Shown here: positions 20,098 through 28,902 of the stretch, in pieces
Layout of the letters: every line of letters begins with the position of its first letter
How positions within the stretch are numbered: position 1 is the first letter of the stretch
Source: Mesorhizobium sp. M00.F.Ca.ET.216.01.1.1
Lineage (GTDB): Bacteria; Pseudomonadota; Alphaproteobacteria; Rhizobiales; Rhizobiaceae
Direction of reading: 5' to 3'
DNA: 64,000 nt
Assembly (NCBI RefSeq): GCF_004010325.2
Contig: NZ_SADR02000024.1
Location: forward strand, 1-64,000
The notes under the pieces: generated by a model
What the model was told of the DNA's origin: nothing
Seen by the model: the letters and a program-made list of their open reading frames with translations, nothing else
Database searches by the model: none
Translations under genes and position numbers: made by a program

Positions 20098-20352
20098 ATG
20101 AGTGAACATGCGATCGAGTTCTTGCGCGGGTGGATTGGCGAAAAGGTCCACTGCCAGCCATCACCGGCCAAGATCGAGAAGCAGGCCGAGACCCTCGCCA
20201 GGGAATGTGCGGCCAAGGCAGCTGAAGCCGGCATACCTCTGGAGGATATCCAGGAAGAAGTCGGCGACATTCAGGAGCTTATAGCCTCCAGGCTCGAAGA
20301 AGCGGCCGAGGCTGACGAGGGCGAAAAGAATTCGACCAAGCCTTCCGAGTGA
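20098..20352 (+). CDS. DUF768 family protein
   Basis: 84-aa acidic helical protein, MSEHAIEFLRGWIGEKV followed by KIEKQAETLARECAAKAAEAGIPLEDIQEEVGDIQELIASRLEEA. The IEFL-x-x-WI start and the central AAGIPLEDI-type stretch match DUF768, a family known to me almost only from Mesorhizobium. Function is unknown; no transmembrane segment or signal. ATG 20098 lies after CAGCAGA, a weak ribosome site. It stands between tRNA-His and a convergent peptidase gene. Useful mainly as a taxonomic marker. Confidence 0.75.
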   Translation: MSEHAIEFLRGWIGEKVHCQPSPAKIEKQAETLARECAAKAAEAGIPLEDIQEEVGDIQELIASRLEEAAEADEGEKNSTKPSE

Positions 20353-20360
20353 TAGGTCGA

Positions 20361-20430
20361 GCCCGGCGAGAAAGCCGGGCAAGGCAATCATTTGCGAGAG
20401 CGGCGCGGTCCTGTCTTCGGACCCGCGCCG
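20361..20430. terminator. two hairpins between convergent genes
   Basis: GCCCGGC (20361-20367) / GCCGGGC (20374-20380) and a longer imperfect stem CGGCGCGGTCC / GGACCCGCGCCG (20401-20430). Neither has a U tract on either strand, so they may act as weak or rho-assisted ends of DUF768 and the peptidase gene. Confidence 0.4.
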
Positions 20431-20433
20431 AAA

Positions 20434-21552
20434 CTATCCAAATCTCTCCCTGAGCCATTCCTTTGGCAGCGCCGGCACGAAGTTGCCGTCGCGCCCGGTC
20501 ATGTCGTCATTGGCGACCAGCGCATTGAGGACCGCCTCCTCCACGCTCTGGACCACGGCGTCGAAGAACAGGTCGATATCGACATCCGGGATGTAGCCGG
20601 CGCTGGCCAATTTGCCCGGCACCCCACGGGCAGCGTCGGGATTGGCCGTGCTGAATGCAAGGAAGATATCGCCCGACGTGTTGTACCCATAGCCGCCGGT
20701 CAGCGCGACGCCGAGCGGCACGCGCTTCGCCAGCCGCTTCATCTGGTGCGGCATGAACGGCGCATCGGTGGCGACGACCGCGATGATCGAGCTCTTTTCG
20801 GCGCGTGGCGTGTTGTCCCGGATCGCTGGTTCGGCAAGCTCCGCGCCGGCCCTGATGCCACGGACGACGAGGTTTCGCCGTGCGCCGAAATTCGACTGCA
20901 CGAAACAGCCGATCGTGAAACGCTCTCCATTCCATTCGACATAGCGCGAAGACGTGCCCGACCCCGCCTTGAAGCCGAAGCTGATCATGCCGGTGCCGCC
21001 GCCGATGCTGCCCTCTTCGATCGGCCCGCCTTTTGCCTCGTCGAGAGCCGAAAAGACGTGCTCGAAGCTCAGGTGATGGCCGTTGATGTCGTTGAGGAAA
21101 CCGTCGTAGGTCTCACCAGCCACCGGCAGCGCCCAGGCGCTGTCGAGCGATTGCGGCAGGGTCTTCTGCATCCAGCGCAACGTTGCGTCGCGGCTGAGGC
21201 CGCAGGAATGGGTGTTGGTGATGGTGACGGGAAAGTTGAACGCCCCGAGTTCATCTATCAGGTGCGAGCCGGTCAGTTCACCGTCGCCATTGCCGCTGAA
21301 CATGCCGGCGAAAACCGGAACTGCCAACTCGCCTTTCGGCCGCGGCAGGATCGTCGTCACTCCGGAGCGCACTGGACCCTTGCCGACGACGAGCGGCCCG
21401 TCGCCGGAGATCAGCGTGGTATAGCCGACCGTCACACCTGCCACATCGGTGATGGCGTTGAAGGGGCCTGGCATGCCGTCGAACGGAATCGCGAAAGCGC
21501 GGGCGCGCGGCTTGCCTGATGGCGTCCGAAGATGCGGGTCATGTCCGGTCAT
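20434..21552 (-). CDS. P1-family (DmpA-type, S58) aminopeptidase
   Basis: 372 aa from ATG 21552. Related to D-aminopeptidase DmpA and BapA, N-terminal-nucleophile hydrolases that cut themselves at a Gly-Ser bond to expose the catalytic Ser. The likely cleavage site is EEGSIGGGTGMISFG near residue 200. Other family blocks are ITDVAGVTVGYTTL near the start, TNTHSCGLSRDATL, and IAVVATDAPFMPHQMKRLAKR near the C-terminus. It follows xseA by seven bases on the same strand and so is co-transcribed with it, though no functional link is evident. Activity could be as a D-amino-acid or beta-peptidyl aminopeptidase; substrate not resolved. Confidence 0.87.
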   Translation of the reverse strand: MTGHDPHLRTPSGKPRARAFAIPFDGMPGPFNAITDVAGVTVGYTTLISGDGPLVVGKGPVRSGVTTILPRPKGELAVPVFAGMFSGNGDGELTGSHLIDELGAFNFPVTITNTHSCGLSRDATLRWMQKTLPQSLDSAWALPVAGETYDGFLNDINGHHLSFEHVFSALDEAKGGPIEEGSIGGGTGMISFGFKAGSGTSSRYVEWNGERFTIGCFVQSNFGARRNLVVRGIRAGAELAEPAIRDNTPRAEKSSIIAVVATDAPFMPHQMKRLAKRVPLGVALTGGYGYNTSGDIFLAFSTANPDAARGVPGKLASAGYIPDVDIDLFFDAVVQSVEEAVLNALVANDDMTGRDGNFVPALPKEWLRERFG

Positions 21553-21559
21553 GCCGTCC

Positions 21560-23122
21560 TCAGAAAAGCGACCCCTGATTGCCCGGTTCCTTGGGCTTGG
21601 CGCTCGGTTTCGCAACCTTCGGTCGCGCTGTACCGCTGGTGGCAATTGCGTCCGCGGTGCCGTCGGCGAACTCCAGCAAAAGCGCCGCGCCCGACGCCAC
21701 GTCCGCCGCACGTTTTATCACCACGCCGTCGGCGTCCTTGACCAGGGCAAAGCCGCGCGCCAGCACCGCCTTGTGCGACAGCGTCGCCAGCAGCCGGTCG
21801 GCCTGGGTCAGTTTTCCGCGCAGGTTGTCCAGCCGTCGCGAAATCGCCTGGTCCTGTCGCCGCGTCAGCCCGGCCAGGGCATCCGCCTGCAATTTCTGCC
21901 GTCTTGCGATCGGCGCTGGCGACAACCGCGTCGCCGTGCGCGCAAATCGCGCTCGCCGCTCGCGCACGATGGCGAAAAATGCCGCTTGCGCGCGGGCAAG
22001 GTCGCGGCCGGTCAGCGTGCGGGCCTCGTTCATGCGTCGCGACAGGGTGGCCGGCGTCAGCCGCTGCGATGCGAGTCGCGCCCGCTTGCGCTCGATGTTG
22101 ACGATGAGTGCCCGGCCGAGCCGGCTCGTCGCCTCGTCGAAGCGCCGGCGTGGCAGCGCCAGCAACTGGTCGGGCGACGGCAGCGCGCGGGCGGCCGCGC
22201 GCGCCACCTGGCGCTTGCGTTCGAAATTGCGCGACACTGCCGCCTTGAGCCGTGCACCAAGGCCGGCAAGTGTCGCTTCGAGGTCCGCTTTCACGGGCAC
22301 CGCAATCTCGGCAGCACCCGTCGGCGTCGGCGCCCGTACGTCCGCCGCCAGGTCAATCAGTGTCCAGTCCGTCTCATGGCCGACGGCGGAAATCACCGGA
22401 ATGCGCGAGGCGGCAACGGCGCGGGCGAGCGCCTCGTCGTTGAATCCCCAAAGGTCCTCGAGGCTGCCGCCGCCGCGCGCCACGATCAACAGGTCAGGGT
22501 GTGGGACAGCGCCATCCCGTGCCAGTGCGTTGAAGCCGTTGACGGCGGCGGTCACTTCCGCGCCTGCCGTCTCGCCCTGCACCCGCACCGGCCAGACGAG
22601 CACATGCAGCGGGAACCGGTCCTTGATGCGGTGGATGATGTCGCGGATGACGGAACCTGTCGGCGAGGTGACGACGCCGATGATGCGTGGCATGAATGGC
22701 AGCAACCGCTTGCGGCCGGCATCGAACAGGCCTTCGGCCTGCAGACGGCGCTTGCGCTCGTCCATGAGCGCCATCAGCGCGCCGGCGCCCGCCGGCTCGA
22801 GATTGTCGATGACGATCTGGTAGTTGGACTTGCCGGGATAGGTGGTGAGCTTGCCGGTGGCGATCACTTCCATCCCCTCTTCGGGACGGAATTTCAGCCG
22901 GCTCATGGTGCCCTTCCACACCACGGCGTCGAGCCGCGCGCGATCGTCCTTCAGGCAGAAGTATGCATGGCCAGAAGAATGCGGCCCGCGATAGCCCGAG
23001 ATCTCGCCGCGCACCCGCACATTGCCGAAGATGTCCTCGACCGTGCGCTTCAGCGCGCCGGAAATCTCGCTCACCGTGTATTCGGTGGCATTGGTGCGTG
23101 ATTCGGGTGCTGCGTCGCTCAT
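21560..23122 (-). CDS. xseA: exodeoxyribonuclease VII large subunit
   Basis: 520 aa, somewhat longer than the Escherichia coli protein. The N-terminal OB domain (EYTVSEISGALKRTVEDIFGNVRVRGEISGY) is followed by the catalytic domain with GVVTSPTGSVIRDI, ARGGGSLEDLWGFNDE, and SAVGHETDWTLIDLAADVRAPTPTGAAE. A long Arg/Ala-rich coiled coil follows, then a C-terminal ARGFALVKDADG. With the small subunit XseB (not in this window) it degrades single-stranded DNA. ATG 23122 is the first start in frame. The stop is seven bases before the P1 peptidase start. Confidence 0.96.
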   Translation of the reverse strand: MSDAAPESRTNATEYTVSEISGALKRTVEDIFGNVRVRGEISGYRGPHSSGHAYFCLKDDRARLDAVVWKGTMSRLKFRPEEGMEVIATGKLTTYPGKSNYQIVIDNLEPAGAGALMALMDERKRRLQAEGLFDAGRKRLLPFMPRIIGVVTSPTGSVIRDIIHRIKDRFPLHVLVWPVRVQGETAGAEVTAAVNGFNALARDGAVPHPDLLIVARGGGSLEDLWGFNDEALARAVAASRIPVISAVGHETDWTLIDLAADVRAPTPTGAAEIAVPVKADLEATLAGLGARLKAAVSRNFERKRQVARAAARALPSPDQLLALPRRRFDEATSRLGRALIVNIERKRARLASQRLTPATLSRRMNEARTLTGRDLARAQAAFFAIVRERRARFARTATRLSPAPIARRQKLQADALAGLTRRQDQAISRRLDNLRGKLTQADRLLATLSHKAVLARGFALVKDADGVVIKRAADVASGAALLLEFADGTADAIATSGTARPKVAKPSAKPKEPGNQGSLF

Positions 23123-23209
23123 GGCCCGATTGGGGGACGGTTGTCAGCCCGCGTCAAGGCGGCTGTTCGGTGCCGCCCCAATTGCTGCGAGCAGGCAGCC
23201 GTTTCCCCT

Positions 23210-24166
23210 CTACCAGCCCGGCAGGATCTGGTTCGGCTTGGAGCGTTTCATCTTGGCGAAGGCGAGCGCGGCGAAATCGAATGTCCCCGTATCTTCGCCG
23301 AGCGGCACTGAGATGTTGTCGAGGCTTTCCGAAATGTGGCGGGCAAGCGCGTCGACGATCTCCGGTCGTGAGGTCTGGCCGCGCATGATGCCGATGCGGC
23401 AATCGGGCAGGGCGCCGAAGCCGTCGGCTTCACCCAGCACCCGCATGCCGGGCCGCAGCGCGCATTCCGGCAGCACCGAGATCGCCAGGCCGGAAAGCAC
23501 CGCGGCGGTGATCACGGTCGCCGAGAAGCTGGTGAACAGGATGCGGTAGTCGCGATTCTGCCGGTCGAGCACGTCGACGGCGGCGCGCCGCCAGATGCAG
23601 TTCGGCCGGCCGAAGGCCATTGGCAGTATCTCCTGTTCATGCGTCGCGTGGTTGGCCGACGTCACCCACAGCAGCGGCTCGCGCCGCACCACTTCCGACT
23701 GGCCGCGCGTGTCGTTGTGCGTCACCAGCGCCAGGTCGAGATTGCCACGCTTGATATGCTCGACCAGCCCCGGCGTCGGCTCGCAGATGACGGTCAACTC
23801 GACCCGCGGATTGGACCGCGTGAACCGCGCCATGATCTCGGGCAGGAAGCGATCGGCATAGTCGTCCGGCGTGCCGATGCGGATCGTGCCTTCGAGCCGT
23901 TGGTCGTCGAAGGCGGCCAGCGTCTCGCGGTTGAGGAAAAGCAGCCGTCTTGCGTAGGAAAGCAGCCTGTCGCCTTCTTCGGTTAGCCGGTTGGTGCGCC
24001 CGTCCTTTTCGAACAGTGGCTTGCCGATCCGCTCCTCCAGCCGGCGCATCTGCATGGACACCGCCGATTGCGTCCGGTGCACCTCTTCCGCTGCGCGGGT
24101 GAAGCTGCCGGTATCGGCAATCGAGATGAATGTCTGCAACTGATCGAGATCGAGCGGCGCTTTCAT
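23210..24166 (-). CDS. LysR-family transcriptional regulator
   Basis: 318 aa. The winged HTH is at residues 5-64: LDQLQTFISIADTGSFTRAAEEVHRTQSAVSMQMRRLEERIG. The LysR substrate domain follows (GTIRIGTPDDYADRFLPEIMARF, FTSFSATVITAAVLSGLAISVLP). It is divergent from a DUF1127 gene with a 178-base gap, the usual arrangement for a LysR protein and its target. The effector is unknown. Four similar rhizobial proteins exist near small DUF1127 genes, to my recollection, but no function has been fixed. Confidence 0.9.
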   Translation of the reverse strand: MKAPLDLDQLQTFISIADTGSFTRAAEEVHRTQSAVSMQMRRLEERIGKPLFEKDGRTNRLTEEGDRLLSYARRLLFLNRETLAAFDDQRLEGTIRIGTPDDYADRFLPEIMARFTRSNPRVELTVICEPTPGLVEHIKRGNLDLALVTHNDTRGQSEVVRREPLLWVTSANHATHEQEILPMAFGRPNCIWRRAAVDVLDRQNRDYRILFTSFSATVITAAVLSGLAISVLPECALRPGMRVLGEADGFGALPDCRIGIMRGQTSRPEIVDALARHISESLDNISVPLGEDTGTFDFAALAFAKMKRSKPNQILPGW

Positions 24167-24344
24167 CGGTCCAATCCATCATTGATGTTGATGCTAAAGA
24201 TTAGAAACATTCGTTGGATTAATCAATCGCGCGATGGCAGATTCGGCATTGTCCACATGAAGGCATGTGAATCGAGACCGGAACGGCCGCTGCCGCCAGC
24301 GCCGATCGTCCGGCTCCGTCCGTTCGAATATGAGGGAGACCAAC

Positions 24345-24635
24345 ATGGCTACGTTTGATTTCGCCACCGAGAGCTCGCGCATCACGTCGCGTCCGGCCGT
24401 CGCGACGCGCGTGGCAAATGCCATCTCCAACGTCTACCGCGCCTGGAAAAACCGTCGCGCCTTCTATCGTCTTGGCGAGATGTCGGACGCCGAGCTCGCC
24501 GACATCGGCCTGACGCGTGCCGACCTTCACGTCGCCGTCGGCGTGCCGTTTGGCCGCGACCCGACGGAAAGGCTTCGCGCTATTGTGGTCGACCGCGCCG
24601 AGACGATCGAGGATTTCGCCCGCAAGGTGGCCTGA
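24345..24635 (+). CDS. DUF1127 domain protein
   Basis: 96 aa from ATG 24345 behind GAGGGAGA. The C-terminal half holds the YjiS-like DUF1127 motif, WKNRRAFYRLGEMSDAELADIGLTRADL, an Arg-rich helix-turn-helix pair found in many small alphaproteobacterial proteins. In Agrobacterium and Rhodobacter such proteins take part in RNA turnover and phosphate or stress responses; that is family knowledge, not shown here. It has its own terminator at 24749 and a divergent LysR neighbour. Confidence 0.85.
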   Translation: MATFDFATESSRITSRPAVATRVANAISNVYRAWKNRRAFYRLGEMSDAELADIGLTRADLHVAVGVPFGRDPTERLRAIVVDRAETIEDFARKVA

Positions 24636-24748
24636 TCGCGCCAGTTGTTGTCTCGGTCGCTTTGAACCCTTTTTGAGGCTCGGCACGACCAAGATCCATT
24701 GCAGGCTTCCCACTCCCTGCCGGATCCCCACCGGCTCGCCTGCACACT

Positions 24749-24781
24749 GCCCGGTCCTCCCAGGACCGGGCTTTTCTTTTT
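24749..24781 (+). terminator. rho-independent terminator of the DUF1127 gene
   Basis: 10-bp stem GCCCGGTCCT (24749-24758) / AGGACCGGGC (24762-24771) with loop CCC, followed by TTTTCTTTTT. Confidence 0.9.
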
Positions 24782-24817
24782 GGGCGGCGAGGAAGATCGG
24801 ATGCCGGCCTTGTCGGT

Positions 24818-25702
24818 CTACCGCCGATCCATTCCCCGCTTGAACTGGTCGAAGATCGATTCCACGCCCTTCTGGTAGTCGTCGCGCTGCTGGGCACCGG
24901 TCTCGAACATCTTGCCGAACAGATCGTCGAACGGATTCCTCGGCCTGCCGCTCGGATTGGTCTGCGGCTGCGGTGCCTGGGGTTGCTGGGACGCACCACC
25001 GCCGAACATGTCCTGCAGCACCTTGCCGAGCGGATTGTCGCCATAGGGATTGGGCGCCTGCTGCGGCTGGCCTTGCGGCTGCTGCGCGCCGCCGCCGAAC
25101 ATGTCCTGCAGCACTTTGCCGAGCGGATTGTCCATCGGGTTCTGGGGTTGTGGTGCCTGGCCCGGCCGCGACGTCTGTGCGCCTCCGCCGGCCTGCCGCA
25201 TCATCTGCTCGATGATTTCGCCGAGCGGATTGCCGCCGCTGCCGAAGCCGCCTGCTGCCTGCATCTGGCCCCCTGTCAGTTGATCAGTGGTCTGCTTGAA
25301 CAGCCCACCCATCATCATCGAGGCGATTGCCGGCAGCATCTGCTGCAGGACCTGTTGGCTGACTCCGGTCGCCTGTGCAGCCTGGCCGGCAACGGCGCGC
25401 GACAAATCCTTCGAGCCGAACAGATGCCCGAGGATGCCGTTGCCCTCGTCAACGCCTTGCGGCGAGAAGGCCCTGGTTGCGTCCTCGAAATACTTGGCGT
25501 GCTGGCCGCTCGCCATCGCCGTCATGAAGGCGCCAAGCCCGTAAGGGTCGGAGATATTGCGCCTCAGCCCTTGCGAAAAGGCCGGCAGCAGCGCCTCCAC
25601 CGCCGCCTGCGTTTGCTGCTGCGAAAGCCCGAACTGCTGGGCAAGCGCCTGCATGCCGTTGCCGTTCTGGGCCTGCGCCAGTATGTCGAACAAGGAAGGC
25701 AT
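24818..25702 (-). CDS. DUF937 domain protein with repeated NPLG segments
   Basis: 294 aa. Residues 1-150 are DUF937: MPSLFDILAQAQNGNGMQALAQQFGLSQQQTQAAVEALLPAF, later LSRAVAGQAAQATGVSQQVLQQMLPAIASMMMGG. The rest is Gln/Pro/Gly-rich and carries the element DNPLGKVLQDMFGGGA twice in full, flanked by looser copies (NPLGEIIEQMMRQAGGGA before, NPFDDLFGKMFETGA after). The repeats could form short amphipathic helices on a flexible chain. Function unknown; related YidB proteins share only the DUF937 part. It follows gshA on the same strand. Confidence 0.8.
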   Translation of the reverse strand: MPSLFDILAQAQNGNGMQALAQQFGLSQQQTQAAVEALLPAFSQGLRRNISDPYGLGAFMTAMASGQHAKYFEDATRAFSPQGVDEGNGILGHLFGSKDLSRAVAGQAAQATGVSQQVLQQMLPAIASMMMGGLFKQTTDQLTGGQMQAAGGFGSGGNPLGEIIEQMMRQAGGGAQTSRPGQAPQPQNPMDNPLGKVLQDMFGGGAQQPQGQPQQAPNPYGDNPLGKVLQDMFGGGASQQPQAPQPQTNPSGRPRNPFDDLFGKMFETGAQQRDDYQKGVESIFDQFKRGMDRR

Positions 25703-25814
25703 GGGCTTCTCCTCCGGAAATCCTCGCGGAAGAGAGCCTAATTCGTTTCGACCACTGATTGAAGCGACTTTTCCAAGGCCGTCGAGCGAGACGACGGCGA
25801 ACGGTCAAGAACGA

Positions 25815-27188
25815 TTAATAAGCATACTCCATGAACACCGGCTCGATCGAGCCGCCCCAGCGCGTGTGGTAGGCGGAGAGCATCTCCCAGGCGCTGGTCG
25901 TGCCGCGCGCGACGACTTCGTCCAGCGTGTTGAGGAACGAGGTCTCGTCGTAGCCGTCGCGGTTTTTGCGGGCGCGGTTCTTCAGCCCCATGCGCGCGAT
26001 GACCAGCACCTCGCGGGCAATCTCGCGTAGGCTCGTATTGCGGAACAGCGCCGAAATGCCCTGCTCCGGCACGGCATTGCGCATCGCCAGCACCTCCTTG
26101 TAGGTCCAGCTCGAGGTCAGCGCCTCGGCTGCGTCGAGCGCCGCTTCGTCATAGAGCAGCCCGACCCAGAAGGCTGGCAGCGCGCAGATGCGTCGCCACG
26201 GCCCGCCGTCGGCACCGCGCATTTCGAGGAACCGCTTCAGCCGCACGTCGGGAAACAGCGTCGACAGATGGTTCGCCCAGTCGCCCATTGTCGGCAGCCC
26301 GTCCGGCACTTCATTTTTTGCAGCACCCGCCAAAAACTGCCGGAAGGTGACGTGCGTCATGTCGTGATAGTGGCCGTCACGGATGACGAAATACATCGGC
26401 ACGTCGAGCGCCCATTCGACATAGTCGGCAAAGCCGAAATCGGGCGAGAAGCAGAATTCGAGCAGGCCCGAGCGCTGGTTGTCGGTGTCGCGCCAGATGT
26501 CGCCGCGCCAGCTCTGCAATCCGTTCGGCCGGCCTTCGGTGAAGGGCGAGTTGGCAAACAGCGCCGTCGACAGCGGCTGCAGCTTCAGCGACACCTGCAT
26601 CTTGCGCCGCATGTCCACCTCGCTCTCGAAGTCGAGATTCACTTGGATGGTGCAGGTGCGGTACATCATATCGAGGCCCTTGGTGCCGACCTTGGGCATG
26701 TAGCGCGTCATGATCTCGTAGCGCGACTTCGGCATTTTGGGAGTCTCGGCCAGCGACCATTTCGGACTGCCGCCAAGACCGAGGAAGCGGATACCCATCG
26801 GCTCGGCGATCTCGCGCACCTGCGCCAGATGCGCATTGCCCTCGCGGCAGGTCTGGTGGATCGTTTCCAGCGGCGCCCCTGACAGCTCGAACTGGCCGCC
26901 CGGTTCCAGCGAGATTGCACCCTGGCCGGTCGGCTCAACCAGGCCGATGATGCGGCCGGCATCCACGATCGGATCCCAGCCGAGTTTCTCCTGCATGCCT
27001 TCGAGGATGGTGCGGATGCCGCGCTCGCCGCCATAGGGCACCGGCGCGTTGCCGTCGACATAGAACGGGAATTTCTCGTGCTCGGTACCGATGCGCCACT
27101 TGTCGCGCGGCTTGTTGCCTTCGGCCAGATGCTCGACAAGTTCGTCGACATCTTCGATGGGCCGGAAATCGGTTGTGTCGCGCGCCAT
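25815..27188 (-). CDS. gshA: glutamate--cysteine ligase
   Basis: 457 aa, of the plant-like GCS2 class used by alphaproteobacteria. It makes gamma-glutamylcysteine, the first step of glutathione synthesis. Recognisable blocks are RIGTEHEKFPFY near residue 36, GAISLEPGGQFELSGAPL near 95, MMYRTCTIQVNLDFESE near 180, and LRGADG-like MRGADGGPWRRICALPAFWVG near 330. The ATG at 27188 is followed immediately by DTTDFRPIEDVDELVEHLAEGNKPRDKW. The rsmE gene lies 153 bases upstream on the same strand, an order common in Rhizobiales. In symbionts glutathione is needed for nodulation and stress tolerance. Confidence 0.95.
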   Translation of the reverse strand: MARDTTDFRPIEDVDELVEHLAEGNKPRDKWRIGTEHEKFPFYVDGNAPVPYGGERGIRTILEGMQEKLGWDPIVDAGRIIGLVEPTGQGAISLEPGGQFELSGAPLETIHQTCREGNAHLAQVREIAEPMGIRFLGLGGSPKWSLAETPKMPKSRYEIMTRYMPKVGTKGLDMMYRTCTIQVNLDFESEVDMRRKMQVSLKLQPLSTALFANSPFTEGRPNGLQSWRGDIWRDTDNQRSGLLEFCFSPDFGFADYVEWALDVPMYFVIRDGHYHDMTHVTFRQFLAGAAKNEVPDGLPTMGDWANHLSTLFPDVRLKRFLEMRGADGGPWRRICALPAFWVGLLYDEAALDAAEALTSSWTYKEVLAMRNAVPEQGISALFRNTSLREIAREVLVIARMGLKNRARKNRDGYDETSFLNTLDEVVARGTTSAWEMLSAYHTRWGGSIEPVFMEYAY

Positions 27189-27341
27189 GATAAGCCCTCC
27201 GCAGCGGCCGGGCGACCGCCGGCGCTAGATGGACGAAATGTCAGTAGACGATCAAGCGAAAAATCCTGAGCCACAGGTCAACTGGAATTGATCGGTGCGG
27301 CTTTCTTCCTTCTCTCGCAAGGGGAAGCGAAGCAGCTTACC

Positions 27342-28076
27342 TCACCAGTCGCCAACTGTCGCCTGGATCACCGCCAGTGCCGCCACGGCTGCCGTGTCGG
27401 CGCGCAGGATGCGCGGACCGAGCGGAATTGCGGTGACGAAGGGCAGCGCCCTCAGCATCTTGCGCTCGTCGTCAGAAAAGCCGCCCTCCGGCCCGACCAG
27501 AAGCCCGAGCTTCTTTTCCCGCACCGCCTGCAGCGCCGGCAGGGGATTATTGGTCGAGGCGTCTTCATCGCAGAAGATCAGCCGTCGTTCCTTGTCCCAG
27601 CCGGCCAGCAGGCGTTCGAATTTTTCCGCTTCGCGCACCGCCGGCACCGCCAGGACGCCGCACTGCTCGGCCGCTTCGACGACATTGGCGCGCAGGCGCT
27701 CGATGCCGGGTTTCGCCACCTGCGTGTGCTGGGTGATGACCGGCTGCAGAATGCCGGCGCCCATTTCCACCGCTTTCTGCACGAGGTAGTCCAGCCGGCC
27801 CTGTTTCAGTGGCGCGAAGCAGTAGACGAGGTCCGGCAGTGGCGGCTGCGGCCGCTGCAGCGTCAGCACCTTCAGGCGTACCGCTTTCTTCGATTTTGCA
27901 GCAATCGTCGCCGACCATTCGCCGTCGCGGCCATTGAACAGCAGGATTTCGGCACCCTCGCCAAGCCGCAGCACATGCATCAGATAATGGCTCTGCTGCT
28001 GGCCGGCATCGAACGCGATGTCTGGTCCGAGATCGTCCGGCACGAATAGCCGCTGCATCTTGTAATTGGCGCGCAT
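27342..28076 (-). CDS. rsmE: 16S rRNA (uracil-1498-N3)-methyltransferase
   Basis: 244 aa from ATG 28076; the frame is open further upstream but that part is Arg/Pro-rich shadow coding. N-terminal PUA-like domain (MQRLFVPDDLGPDIAF, HYLMHVLRLGEGAEILLFNGRDGEW) and a C-terminal SPOUT domain with knot motifs KLGLLVGPEGGFSDDER and IPLGPRILRADTAAVAALAVIQ. Methylates U1498 of 16S rRNA, in the decoding region. Located upstream of gshA on the same strand. Confidence 0.94.
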   Translation of the reverse strand: MRANYKMQRLFVPDDLGPDIAFDAGQQQSHYLMHVLRLGEGAEILLFNGRDGEWSATIAAKSKKAVRLKVLTLQRPQPPLPDLVYCFAPLKQGRLDYLVQKAVEMGAGILQPVITQHTQVAKPGIERLRANVVEAAEQCGVLAVPAVREAEKFERLLAGWDKERRLIFCDEDASTNNPLPALQAVREKKLGLLVGPEGGFSDDERKMLRALPFVTAIPLGPRILRADTAAVAALAVIQATVGDW

Positions 28077-28164
28077 CGCCGAGGAATGGGCGAGCCGGCC
28101 CTTGGCGTCAAGCCTGGAGCGACGCGTCCACCTGGACGCACAAAGTACGCTCTGGCACTTCAAT

Positions 28165-28827
28165 CTACGCGGACGCGCTGGCGCGCCACACCGGTTCGTA
28201 GCCTTGCCGCAGCACGGAGATGGTGGTCGCAGGTGTGAGCAGGCGAAGCGGACGGCCGGCAAGGCCGTCGAACCCCGCCGGTTCGCCATAGCCTGCAAAC
28301 GACCAGCGCAGCGCCCTGCCGTCACGCAAGGCAAAGGCGTTGCAGCCATCGGCAACCACGGTGCCATCCGGCAGTCCGGCAAGCTCCTCTGCTTTGACAG
28401 CCGGTGGCCGCCCACCCGACGCCAGCCGCTCCTTGTGCAGCCGTTTGTCGACCTGCGGCGCCCGCGGCTCGACGATGCCGAAGGCTTGGCCGAAGCGCAG
28501 GACGAAATCCTTCGCCCGCTCGCGCCGGCAGAAGAAGCAAGGGCGGTGCCCGGCAGCGAGTGCCGTCACCTCGTCCATGAAAAACAGCTCGGTCCAGCCG
28601 GGCTTGCCGCCCAACCGGTCGTCGCTTTGCCTGTTGCGGCCCATCGGCTCGCGCCGCACGTTGCGGAATTCGCAGACGCAGATGATCCAGGCGTGAAGGG
28701 CCCAACGCTTCTTCAGCAGCGTCTTCGTTTCGGGATCATGGATGATGCCGCGATTGCCCATGAACAGGCCGCGTTCGGGCACGGCATGGATGGCGCCGAA
28801 CGGATCGACCCGGTTCTGTAGTGGCAT
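28165..28827 (-). CDS. conserved protein of unknown function with CxxC motif
   Basis: 220 aa, no signal or membrane segment. Notable features are MGNRGIIHDPETKTLLKKRW near residue 23, ACVCEFRN-like IICVCEFRNVRREPMGR near 48, and PCFFCRRERAKDF near 96, which with the earlier Cys pair might bind zinc. A run HKERLASGGRPP and a C-terminal PLRLLTPATTISVLRQGYEPVW follow. The CFFCRRE block recalls small treble-clef or HNH-like folds, but His/Asn catalytic residues are not convincing. I have seen similar rhizobial proteins annotated only as hypothetical. It lies 88 bases ahead of rsmE on the same strand. Confidence 0.7.
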   Translation of the reverse strand: MPLQNRVDPFGAIHAVPERGLFMGNRGIIHDPETKTLLKKRWALHAWIICVCEFRNVRREPMGRNRQSDDRLGGKPGWTELFFMDEVTALAAGHRPCFFCRRERAKDFVLRFGQAFGIVEPRAPQVDKRLHKERLASGGRPPAVKAEELAGLPDGTVVADGCNAFALRDGRALRWSFAGYGEPAGFDGLAGRPLRLLTPATTISVLRQGYEPVWRASASA

Positions 28828-28902
28828 GGGCGTTCCTTCTTGGCTGCAATGCTGGCGTCATGATATCGCTCGCTGCATCAATGTCATGTCAGCAGGCCTT
28901 CG

